NCBI GenBank assembly: GCA_013397455.1
Contig: VYZB01000121.1
Coordinates: 310,001-374,000 of the forward strand
Length of the DNA stretch: 64,000 nucleotides
Direction of reading: 5' to 3'
Origin: Crotophaga sulcirostris
Lineage: Eukaryota; Chordata; Aves; Cuculiformes; Crotophagidae
Within the stretch, counting starts at the first letter, position 1, and the number at the start of each line of letters is the position of its first letter. Under the pieces are notes generated by a model that was not told the origin of the DNA, made no database searches, and saw nothing but the letters and a program-made list of their open reading frames with translations. Shown here one piece after another: positions 27,168 through 37,400 of the stretch. Both the position numbers and the translations under genes were made by a program.

Positions 27168-28987
27168 ATTGTAAGGAAGATATTGTTGTATGTTTAAAGA
27201 AAAGGTCTGCAAGTACAACAGACTTGTTGCAGAGATTTCTACAAGACAGCACTTCTATAACAGATTTGATCCAAATAAGCATTGGGTTCTTGTGTAACTA
27301 GAAAAAGCTGATTCATTTATTTCTTTTTATATGCATAAATCCTACACTGAAGAAAGAAGAAAAGGCTGAGTTTAGAAGCTGATGGTCTGAGGAGGGAAAT
27401 CTTCTTTGCTGTTAAGCAGATTTCTGTAAATCTCCATAAGCAAATGGAATATGGTGTCTAGATGTCTGAACTACTGATGGGACTTTTTATGATTGTAATG
27501 TAAATGATACTGGGCTTGGTTTTGATTGCTGTTAGAGTATTTCCTTGTTGGTGGAGAGATGAAAAGGAGTAGGCAGGGTCTTCTTGGAATTAAACGCAGA
27601 GAGAACTTCAGTTTTGACAAATGTGAAGTTCAGTACTGGTTACAGTATTAAGTTAATGGGTTGTTTAAATGGATGTTTCGCTAATGACTCAATCTCGCAT
27701 TCACATCCAGCACAGCATAATTTTGGGTGGGGAAATTAAAATAAGTTTCCTGCCCCTATATATTCGTGTGATGGGAAAACATTTTAGTGAAGTTGCAGAT
27801 CTGTCTGGAAGAAACTTAAGTGAGCTCCTTAAAGCTTCTTTACCGTTCACAATAAGTGAAGAAGATGGTAGGTGGAGTCTCTTGCCTATAGGGGGGTGAT
27901 TTATGTTGTTAACTATGATAAAGGATCCTCTTTCAAGTTTCTGATAATGCAGAATATCCTGGATTGTTGAGGATATATAACAGCACAGCAGAGGAAGCTT
28001 GATGAACTGCTGAGGATAACTAAGGGCAGAGAGCTTAAACGGTAGAGATGATTGTCCAGCTTTTAAGGCCAGAGCACATTAAGTAAGTTAATGTGGCTAT
28101 CTGAGGACACTGAGCATGCCCAGTGAGTGGCAATAGATTTTTAAGGACTCCGAGCATGCTTTTGTGCATAGCTCCTTATGCCACATAATCCCTAAAGATG
28201 CCATTTTATGCCATCTGGCTTTTGTTGTTATTCCCAGTCAGCACTTCTAGATTGTTGAGTTTTGTTTTTTATTTTTTTTTCACTGTGAAACATATTTCCC
28301 TTTCATTTCAGAGATATTTTTTATTTTGCTCAAAGCTTATCCTGCATACCAATAAATCAACCATATTTCAAGTATTTTTTTTTATTTTAACTATGTTCAT
28401 AGATCCAATTAACAATCATTGTTAGTCAGCTCTTCACTTTTTCCTTTCATTTTCTTAAATGATGATTTATGTCGAGATGTCCAAGGACCACTGACTCCAG
28501 AAAGAACTCTGCAGGCAACATGCAGCTGCTGTAAGAAGGGAGTCCATAATACTCCTCTTGCCATTTTGCTTCAAAATGCCCCATTTTATTTGCTTATTCA
28601 TTTCTGTTTTCTCTGTGTGTTCCTTCCTAACTGCTTGAGTCCAGGAATGATGGTGATCTGGTCTGGAATGAAGGAGGCAGTTGGCCTCAGTCGCCCCTGT
28701 TGGGGCTGGTGGTCAGAGGGTATAGGGTAACAAAAAATAGTGGATTCCTATCTGAGAGTCCAAACAGGAGCTTAGTGATGTTCCTGGTATCACACAATTG
28801 CTAATGATTAGAATAAGATGGGGTGATTATTTGCCTCTGGTATTTCCCATTTTGATGCAACTAGATTTGAGAGAAAATTTTACTACTTGCTAGCAAAGCT
28901 TACAGTCCAAACCTGAGGTCTCTAGATGCTGGAAGCTGAACACAGGTCAGGAGTCCTTGTCTAAACCTTAGTGCCCCATATGTATCC

Positions 28988-29025
28988 TATTTATTAATTT
29001 GGGTCTTATTTATTAATTTGGGTCT
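28988..29025. repeat. 19-bp tandem duplication, exact
   Basis: TATTTATTAATTTGGGTCT occurs twice back to back with no mismatch, so the duplication is recent or the allele is slippage-prone. Confidence 0.92.
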
Positions 29026-29374
29026 TCTGGAGACTGTGCCTTTGGGAGCTGCTCATCATGCAATGCAATGACTGACGTTTAAGACATTATTAAGCATTAC
29101 TAATTTACCTCATTTTCATGTTCAGTAATTTTTCCCAGACATGATCAAAAAAAAAATCCCATATAAAGTGTGAAAATATAGGTAGATGGGAACAGGGTCT
29201 GTGCCACAAAGGGGATGAGTGGCAGGATGACAGTTGATTTTTCCTTGCACTGGCACATATCGAGGGAGGGGGGTGAACAGGGCACTCAATGCAAATATGG
29301 TGATGAGCTTCTCTGAACTGCTTTTTTTATTATTATTATTTAATTGGAATCTGCTAATTGAGGCAAGGGATTGC

Positions 29375-29722
29375 TGTTGCCGGGTAAACTCACAAAAGAT
29401 ATTTTATTTAAGCATAGATATGTAACAAGGGAGAAAGCCTCAGTCACACTTTCGCCTCCTGCTCCTGCTGGAGAGCGACATCGCATCCCTTTGTCCCAAT
29501 GTGAGAGGAGCGTGGGAGAAGAGAGTGTTCCCTGTCATCACCTTCAGAGTCTCTGGGGCAGGAGGGGTAACCAGACCACCGGTACGGCCTCCACCGACCA
29601 GTGACTACTGGGGAGGAGAGCAGAGAGTTTCTACTGGAGGAGGAAGGCTTTGGCTGGTAGTCATTGGAAAAGCCCCTGCTAATTCAAGTTCAACTTTGGA
29701 TTTACAGATGGTGGACCAACCA
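29375..29722 (-). mobile_element. possible solo LTR (weak)
   Basis: A 348-bp block, more GC- and CpG-rich than its surroundings, begins TGTTG and ends CAACCA on the plus strand, and is flanked by ATTGC (29370-29374) and ATTCC (29723-29727), a 5-bp near-duplication with one mismatch. A minus-strand AATAAA (plus TTTATT, 29403-29408) lies about 30 bp from the proposed LTR 3' end. These fit a solo LTR on the minus strand, perhaps of the 5-bp-duplication class, but the U5 would be very short, the duplication is imperfect and I recognise no family. It may instead be a GC-rich regulatory segment. Confidence 0.3.
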
Positions 29723-29804
29723 ATTCCACTTCCCTTTCATTTCCATGTCTTCCAGTTACGTGGCATTTAGGGCCATTAAAGCTGATGTCTGTAGTAATCA
29801 GGAT

Positions 29805-29951
29805 ATTTTCAATTCCAGTGGGACAATAAAAGTAAGGTCCTATATCCATATATCCATATTTAGGTATTTGCCTTAAAAAACTTCGTTTTTCTATGTGCCG
29901 TGCACCCAGTATCTCACTTTGATTTGCATTCCAGAAAATCAAGGTCAAAGC
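29805..29951 (+). repeat. direct repeat, left copy (147 bp)
   Basis: This block returns at 30398-30535 in the same orientation. The last 52 bp, from GTGCACCCAGTATCTC to GGTCAAAGC, are identical in both. Over the whole length there are about eight substitutions and small indels (~94% identity), and the left copy carries an extra 8-bp TATATCCA duplication. The body, with TTTAGGTATTT and GTGCACCCAG, resembles a worn amniote interspersed repeat, but I cannot name it. Confidence 0.93.
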
Positions 29952-30137
29952 AGATAACAGGATCACAGATATAGCAATATCCTCTGTTGTTTTATTGTCT
30001 TTCTTCCAATGGGGAAGATTATTGTTGAAGTGGTTCGGTCAGTCTTCTGGAGTCAGAAATCAGAAACATCTGAAGGATTTCTGGGATGCAGAAAAACATG
30101 GGCTTAAGCTGTTTCTCAGCACCTTCTGTCCTGAGCC

Positions 30138-30323
30138 ATGGCTGTCCGTGGGACAATCTGTGGACAAACTCCTTTACAGCAAGTTTCAGATACGTTCACA
30201 AATCAATGTTTTGAGCTGTACGAGTCAAGACCGAGTAACCCAGATTTTGTATATGACCTGCATGTAAAGAATGCAAAAGTAGATGATGTGCTGATCAGAA
30301 ATTATTTCAGAGAACAATTTTAA
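30138..30323 (+). other. 61-codon ATG open frame of unknown status
   Basis: ATG at 30138 has a good context (GCCATGG). The frame runs 61 codons to TAA at 30321-30323, with an AATAAA about 10 bp later. The peptide is hydrophilic and has no low-complexity bias (for example CFELYESRPSNPDFVYDLHV). Upstream in the same frame the sequence stays readable from about 30000 apart from two stops just before the ATG. I recognise no family. It sits between the two copies of the 140-bp direct repeat. It could be a decayed exon or retrocopy, or chance; I lean to chance or pseudogene. Confidence 0.2.
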
Positions 30324-30397
30324 TTATCTAATAAACTTCAGAAAGATACAAGTTCCTTGACAACATTTTTGCAAACAGAAACAGAAATTAGGCCTAG

Positions 30398-30535
30398 ATT
30401 TTCAATTCTAGTGGGACTCTAAAAGTAAGGTCCTATATCCATATTTAGGTATTTACCTTAGAAACTTCATTTTTCAATGTGCTGTGCACCCAGTATCTCA
30501 CTTTGATTTGCATTCCAGAAAATCAAGGTCAAAGC
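30398..30535 (+). repeat. direct repeat, right copy (138 bp)
   Basis: Second copy of the block at 29805-29951, about 590 bp downstream start to start. It lacks the 8-bp internal duplication of the left copy. No homology between the flanks beyond the block is visible. Confidence 0.93.
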
Positions 30536-31397
30536 TAAGCCTGACTTTCTTTCATCTTCTGTAGAGTATTTATTACAACAGATGCACTGTTGCCTCTTGA
30601 GGTGTTAGTCCTCCACAGGACAAAGTTTCGTCATTTAAGGTGTCTTTTTAGTCACTTGAATACGCATTTTTTACACAGATATTAGCTAACAGGCAGTTGT
30701 GTGGCATTTACTTTTGAGGTTGACTGTGCTATGTGGGATAACAAGATTAGGAATCATGATATTAAAAGATTTTGGAAGTGTTATAAAAAGAGCTGAAGAA
30801 ATCAATTTGAATTTCTAAGTGCCATTGACCTTTGGTGTGTAGGTGAGACCTTATTTACAGCTGCTGTATGTGTCCTGTCTTGGCTGACTGTGATGTGTGT
30901 GTTGCAGAGGATGAAGTTCAGCTGCATCCATTTCCAGTTTCTGCCTGGGAGGAGGGGAAAGGAAGGAGAAGTCGTGTGTAATGCTTCAAGGCTTAAGTTA
31001 ATGTAAAATAAATCAAACCTGAGATGGTGTTTTAAAAGACAAATCTGGCAGTCACAGAGAGGAGAAGGTGCTGGGCCTGGTAACATATTTGTCTTTTTTA
31101 AATGCTCACTTTCAAGCATGTTTGGTTTGTAGCCCAGTTTGTATCAGAAGGAATCAATTTTTTTTCTCCCCGTTTCCCTGTTCTACTTTTGTGCTGGTAT
31201 TGTCTGAATCCCAGAGTGAACAGCAATACATCATCCTGCTTCAACATCTGCTAGAGCCCCCTCTCTTTCTAATCTGCCCAGATCCCCAAAGCCTTTCCCA
31301 CCTGCTATAGCACCAAATGCTCATTATAGCACACAGCTATGCCCTTCACTGTCCTTTCTCCCCGACTTTCAAGGTTAACGTGGAACAATGACTATTA
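30536..31397. other. unique noncoding DNA
   Basis: No recognisable gene, element or strong repeat. Confidence 0.65.
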
Positions 31398-31960
31398 TTA
31401 AATGGGGGCTTTAACAATGTAAAGGCAGCCCACCTGGGGAAGGGAGTTGGGGGGGGGGGGGTGGTGGCAGAAAGGGAGCTGGGAGGAACTGGGTAACATG
31501 CCAGCTTTGCTGGCAACAAAGATCTGCGAGAAAGCTGTGGCCAATTTTCCAGTCGAAACATGACTCACTGAACAGAGATGCACCCGAAATAAATAGCTTC
31601 CCTGTTCTGCGCCCAGCAGAAGCAGGAACCACACCCTCCTGTGGTTTTGTGTCAGGGTACTGCGGGTACCTCTCCGAGCTGCTTGGTGGAGCAGCATGGA
31701 TAAAAATGGCAATTTTGAAGGAGCTGGCGGCTCTGGGGGTTTTGTTTATTGCTTGGCAAACTGAAAAACGTAAGCAATTGGAAGACCTTTCTTTTTCCTC
31801 TTTTTTTTTTTTTTTTTTCTCCCTCACCACCCAGCTTCAAATTACCAACCTGCTCCTTCTGCTTGCATCACCAGGTCCTTTGCCAGTGGGGAGCCTGGCA
31901 CAGGCACATGTGGGCTGCGGAAGGAGAAGGGAGCAGGCAGCAAGGGAGCACGGGGTCACA
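31398..31960. other. GC-rich island with G-run and poly(T)
   Basis: This segment is clearly richer in G, C and CpG than its surroundings. It holds GGGG, GGG and a run of 13 G (31449-31461) within 26 bp, which can form a G-quadruplex on the plus strand, and an 18-T run at 31801-31818. A short frame starting at ATG 31706 (AAAATGG) reads MAILKELAALGVLFIAWQTE and meets a good splice-donor match AAC|GTAAGC at 31769/31770, so an alternative first exon is conceivable. No gene can be named. It could equally be an enhancer or just a compositional patch. Confidence 0.4.
31801..31818. repeat. poly(T) run, 18 bp
   Basis: Uninterrupted T run inside a longer pyrimidine tract that starts near 31787. Confidence 0.9.
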
Positions 31961-34093
31961 CACATTGCTGTGAATGGAGTCTGGTTACAGCATGCAAGGT
32001 GACTGCCCTGCTGGAGAACGGACATTCAGCCTAAACCCTGAATTCCCTTGCTTTGCCTATGTTCTCTCTTAACATAAGAGGAGTGTTTCTCTCTTGACCT
32101 GTTAAGCGTTTGGGGTAGATTTGGTCTTTTATTGACATCAACACAAGTAAAACCTTCTTTGTTGGTCTCTTTCAGCCCTTGCTGAAAGACATCATATCGG
32201 AAGGACTGATGGACACACAGAATCATTTCCAGATGTAATGGTTCTGTGAAATTCTATGACTTCACACAAGATTTGTAAAGTCTGAGGAAACTGTGCATTT
32301 CTACGTGTATTTCTAACGCGCTTTCCTGACCTTATCCATGCTGTCATGTCCCACATTATACAGTTCCATCTCCTAATAGATATATATAGCAGCCTTCCTC
32401 TTTTTGCCTACACAGCATGCCATGTTGAGCAGAGCAAGATTTTGGAACCAACACACCCTGCACTGAGGACATGGGTTGTGTCTGGGCATGTGCTGTGGCA
32501 GACAGAGGGACTTGGAAAGGATGGAGAGAAAAGGATGGCTTGTGTTAGTGTTAGTTCTTGCTGTCATATGTTAGGCATCCCTGTCGGATGGCAGCTTTCC
32601 TGGTCTCTGGATGGATGGAAACATGCTGTGTTTCTTCTTTACAACTGTGCTTTTGAGGCCATATCTTTTTAACAAGCTACTTAAGGTGCATACCTGTTGA
32701 ATTTAATCACTTCATTGACTCATTTACTTTCCCATTTCACTGAACAGGAGCAGTTCCTTAGACAAAGACTTAAAAATCCATTTTTAGCTGGACCTTGTGT
32801 AAATAAAGCTGCACTGAAAGCAAATGAACCAAAAAACATGCAAGAAAGGTGTAAAACATGAATTAAAATGCAAATTTTTAAAAGCAATGTCAACAACTCA
32901 TACTTTCTGTTTACCACACTCAAATTTATCAAAGGTAGGGTTATAGTTATCTGAAAACTGCATTTGAGCAGTGCTCTTCAGATGAAAATTAAAGCAGACT
33001 AGCTATACACTTTGCTGAAAACATTTCACCCCTTTCAGCAGTTCAACCCTTGAAAGTCATACCCACCCATTCAAGGGTCAACTTTTAAGTAAAAACCGCA
33101 AAAAAGAAACAACAAATGAAGATTTGGCCTCAGATTGTAAAAGTGAAATCTCACTTGAAATTGATTGTGTTTCTGCTGGTGCCAGCTAAGGTTAGACTGT
33201 CAGTTTCAAAGGAGCGGGATCGTGACTTCTGTATGAGCCAAAGCACGACAGTGACCCAGTTCCTCTTAAATGTTCAGCCACGAAGGGAGTCCCACTTGTG
33301 GGATATCTTTGGAGACTTTCTCATTCAGTTTTTCAGTGAATAAAACTACTTAGTGGAATATATTCTTCATCTTATTTCAGAACAAGGACAGTATAAAGGA
33401 CAAAAATGTGCATGTTTTCTCTCTCTCTCTTTATGCATATATACACATGAAGGTTAGAGGTTATGCCTGCCCATCAAAAAAAGAGAGAAAAAACCCAAAG
33501 TACTATTAAAAAAAAAAGCACACAGATTAGTCTGGTGGCAGTTGTGGGTGGCTATGCTTCAAAGATCCCATAAACCTTCTTCAGCTGCATGAGGTTTTAC
33601 TGCAGTTCGGTGTGGGTGATGGGATGTTTCCATATGCACTTCCTTTCGGTTAATGTCTTCTGGTGAGACTTCCTTTATTCTGCTGAGAAGACACCCATTT
33701 CCACTTTTCACCCCCAGACCTTCTTCCTGGCCTGAGTGAGACCAGTGGATCACAGTCTGCAGCAACTCATCCCACTCCCCAACACTTTCTAAAGACAGGA
33801 CCACTGCAGCAGACTTGCTTATGCGAAGGATGCTGAGCATTGCTCGGAGGCTTCAACACCACAAAATTAAAAGCTACCAGTACCTAATAAACGTAAGCTG
33901 TAAAACCTATTTTCCGCAACGAGCATTGTGGGATGCTCAAATATTAGCTGCATGTAGCTCATGTCAAGGCTTACAGTAATCATTGCACATTTTCACATGC
34001 ATTAAAATACAAAACAGAGAATGTGTAGAAAGCATAAGCCCTGGTAAATAACTATCTGGCATTTGAGTGGTTGTGTTGTTTCACTCAGCTGAT
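31961..34093. other. unique noncoding DNA
   Basis: No element recognised. A short CT run lies at 33418-33431. A minus-strand ATG frame of 93 codons spans 33559-33840; its peptide has no recognisable domain and is reported under findings. Confidence 0.6.
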
Positions 34094-34136
34094 GAAAGAA
34101 AAACAGAGAGAAAGAAAGACAGAGAGAAAGACAGAG

Positions 34137-34171
<35 letters not shown>

Positions 34172-34315
34172 NNNNNNNNNNNNNNNNNNNNNNNNNNNNN
34201 NNNNNNNNNNNNNNNNNNNNNNNNNNNNNNNNNNNNNNNNNNNNNNNNNNNNNNNNNNNNNNNNNNNNNNNNNNNNNNNNNNNNNNNNNNNNNNNNNNNN
34301 NNNNNNNNNNNNNNN

Positions 34316-34387
<72 letters not shown>

Positions 34388-34467
34388 AAAGAAAGAAGGA
34401 AAGAAAGAAAAAGAAAGAAAGAAAGAAAGAAAGACAGACAGAAAGAAAGAAAGACAGAAAGAAAAGA
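34094..34467 (+). repeat. (GAAA)n microsatellite interrupted by a sequencing gap
   Basis: A pure-purine GAAA array with GACA and GAGA variants toward both edges (CAGAGAGAAAG on the left, GACAGACAGAAAG on the right). Its middle is missing. The long Lys/Arg/Glu-rich open frames across it are translation artefacts of the repeat. Purine-only mirror repeats like this can form triplex (H-) DNA and are polymorphic in length. Confidence 0.97.
34172..34315. other. assembly gap (144 N)
   Basis: Run of N inside the GAAA array. The true length is unknown because the repeat exceeds what the assembly could span. Confidence 1.
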
Positions 34468-37400
34468 CCCTATCCACCAATCACACCTGTGATAGAAAGA
34501 AGAAAGCAAGAGTATAAAGCAAAGGGAATCCTTGGTTCAAAGTCTGTCATCCTTCCTTGTCATACCTCCTCAGAGGCTGGCTTGGAGATGTAAGTCTGGA
34601 TTCCTCTGAATACTGCGGGAATATGGATATATTTCTTAAATTTCCAATATCATCTTTTTTTTCTAAAACAAACAAGCAAACAACTAGTGCACTTTAAATA
34701 ACATTAATGTTATGGCAGAAATAGCTCAAGAAATGCAAAATTATGGTAATTATGGATGACCTTGACACTCTCTGCCCTTTAATCACACCATCTGGCCTCC
34801 TCCCTCTACCTAAACCAGGAGTTAAGATTTGAGACACCCTTCACTTTGAAAGTCTTGGATTTAAACCTCCTCCTGTTTGCACCATGCTTTCATGTCTCTG
34901 AAATATCTTGGGGCAAATGACCTAGGACTCATCCCAAAGTCCTCAGTGTGCATAACCCTCTCTGGCTGACTCAGTCATTCCAATACGGTGGTGTGCGTAT
35001 GCTTACCAGTAAGATTGTGCATTCCCTTTTATTTCTGTGGGCACAGTATCAGCCCTGCGGTCTGAACTGGATGCAGTGGGCTGTTAGATCAGCTCTCAGA
35101 AATCCCTCTGTATCTCTGGGGAGTCTTACTTTACACTTAATTCCATATATATGCACATGCATTCATGCAAGCTTCATAAAAAGCACCATATTCAAAATAT
35201 TGAAGGATCATCAACGAGGTACTGGAAGAGTTTAGGGACCTTATGCACTTCGAATTAAATCCCCTTCAATGTATATAGACACATTATGTTACTGACTTAA
35301 TTCCATGATCACTTTTCTTTTTTTTATATGACTTGCACCTCACTTTGTAGATCAGAGGAAGGATGCTTATTTAATGATGAACCTCAACATTTTGTTTTTC
35401 CCTTGTACTGCGGGTGTCCTTATGCTTCCCTCACTTCCCACAATTCAGAGTTGTGCCTTCTGTAGTTCATACTTTCTAGATCTGCCACCCGTGAAACAGA
35501 GCTCCTACACGTAGCAGCTTCCTGAAGTTTTCTGTAGTGGTGCAGACTTCCTCGCCTCTACCCTAAACTTACTCCTCCATCTCCAAGTTATCGCAGTCCG
35601 GTGCCTTCCCACTCCCCTTTTCCAAATGCTTTTATTTCATCACCCAGTCAGTCACAATTTCCACTGTGGAAGCCCGACCACTCTTCTTCTCATCACCATA
35701 TGGTCATGCACTAAAGCAAAAGCTTCTAAAATTCCACTTGCACTAGCTCCATAAACCTTGTTAGACTCTTACAACTTACTGGAAATGTGAGCAGAAATCC
35801 TCATTATCCACCCCTACAAAGCTTTATAATGTGCTAATCCCATCAAGCCTGCTTTTAGGCACAGACCTAGAATCCTGAAGGAAGTAAGATCTTGCAGCCA
35901 TGGCCATTGATCCTGGGGGACACCCTTATAGCCTTTTTCCCAGCTCGATAGATGGACTATATTTTGCAAGTGTTCAGGTAGAGTGCCTGTTGTATTGACA
36001 CCAACCCTGGTAACAGCAGAACAAAGACAAACATTGCTTTGCCCAAGCAAGGTTACAGAAACTGCTCTTGCATTTATGCAGTGCAGTACAATTTGTGTCT
36101 GAAAAAAAATCATATAATATTTATCTTATTTAGTTTTGCAGGATTTTTGTCAGATTCACAAGCAGGGCTTTTGGCACTCTGTATCACTGGAAATTTCCCA
36201 AGCACATTTAACAAAACCTCAGATAGTTTAATACGTTTATCAGCTTTTTCTTAGTCTGTGTTGAGTCTGTGTTTGTCTAATGTCCGCTTAGTTATTTTCT
36301 ACTTTTTAAAATCAATAAATCTGCTACTTTGAAGATAAAGGCACACTTCTTGTGAAGCCTACTATGCGTTGCTCTCCAACGTTGCAGCCTGTCCACTGTG
36401 CTCAATGGCAGAGCAGCAAATGAAACTGATAGTTAACATGCCTTCATCAAACCGTTTCCAATGTCATCTTCTAAACAAAGATCCAGGGGAGCTATGTGTC
36501 TTTCTATTTTCTCCCAGGATAAAGTATGCATCTAGGAACTTTATTGTATTCTGTTCTTAGGTATAAATAGACTCCTCATAAGTGGCATGTGCAGTACTCA
36601 CTTATTCCTGGCTTTGCAGCAGATGAATTTAGACTTCTTAGGTAGAGTGTTTACTCTTGTAATTTTATGTTAGTCACTTAAAATTGTCGGTTCTCTGTTT
36701 ATCTTTAGATCTGACAACATCTCCGCCTTTATTACTTGTTTCACCTGTAAATATTTGAGTTGTCATTGTCTTGTATAATATTTTTCCCACTACGACAAGT
36801 TACTATTTTACCCTAAGAACATTGCCTCTGATCCAACAAAATCTGGGTTTCTAGGAAAATAACTCTTCACACTTTTCAGTGTCTGTGACCCTAATAGTTT
36901 TTCTTCTCCTTGTGTCCATGCTGCAAGCTAGAGCCAAGAAGTGCCAATATTTGTTTAAGGATACAAAAGACACGATATTAGTTATGTCATGGAAGTGACA
37001 CAAATGGGTGTTTTGCTTTGAAGTGTACTGAGATAAGCAGATTATAACATGTTCTGTGTGTTCAAGCCCAGTTCCTATTTTTAACTACAGAAATGCTTGG
37101 GTATGTTGAAAACACAAGGAGATCAAATTTTTAACTTTTGTGAGAATTATCTTGCCTCCTATTCAGCAGGCTCTCTGTTAACACACTGTACTTCTTTCTT
37201 CTCTCTGACTTTATTTTTGCCCTCTCTCCCCCTCTGGCTTTCAGCTTGTCCTTTTCCTTCCTTTTGATTTTGTGCTCAAACCTTTTCCTTTTTCTTCCCT
37301 GTGAAAGCAGACCTGGCCTTTCCCCCTCTTCTTAGCTTAAGGCTTAGTCTTTTTCTTCCCTTTGGCACTAGACATAACCTTCTGTTTCTCTCTTTCTTTA

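Larger units (their letters stand above)
25951..29371. other. unique AT-rich noncoding DNA
   Basis: No recognisable gene. It holds a poly(A) run at 26863-26878 and two short tandem duplications listed separately. Open frames are short and unrecognised. Confidence 0.65.

Noticed and set aside
32200..32262. TTCTGTGAAATTCTATGA-like string resembling a CR1 tail
   Set aside because: No CCAACC block or upstream CR1 body; short match only.
34067..34517. Long Lys/Arg/Glu- and Phe/Leu/Ser-rich open frames on both strands
   Set aside because: Translations of the GAAA microsatellite and of the N gap; not genes.
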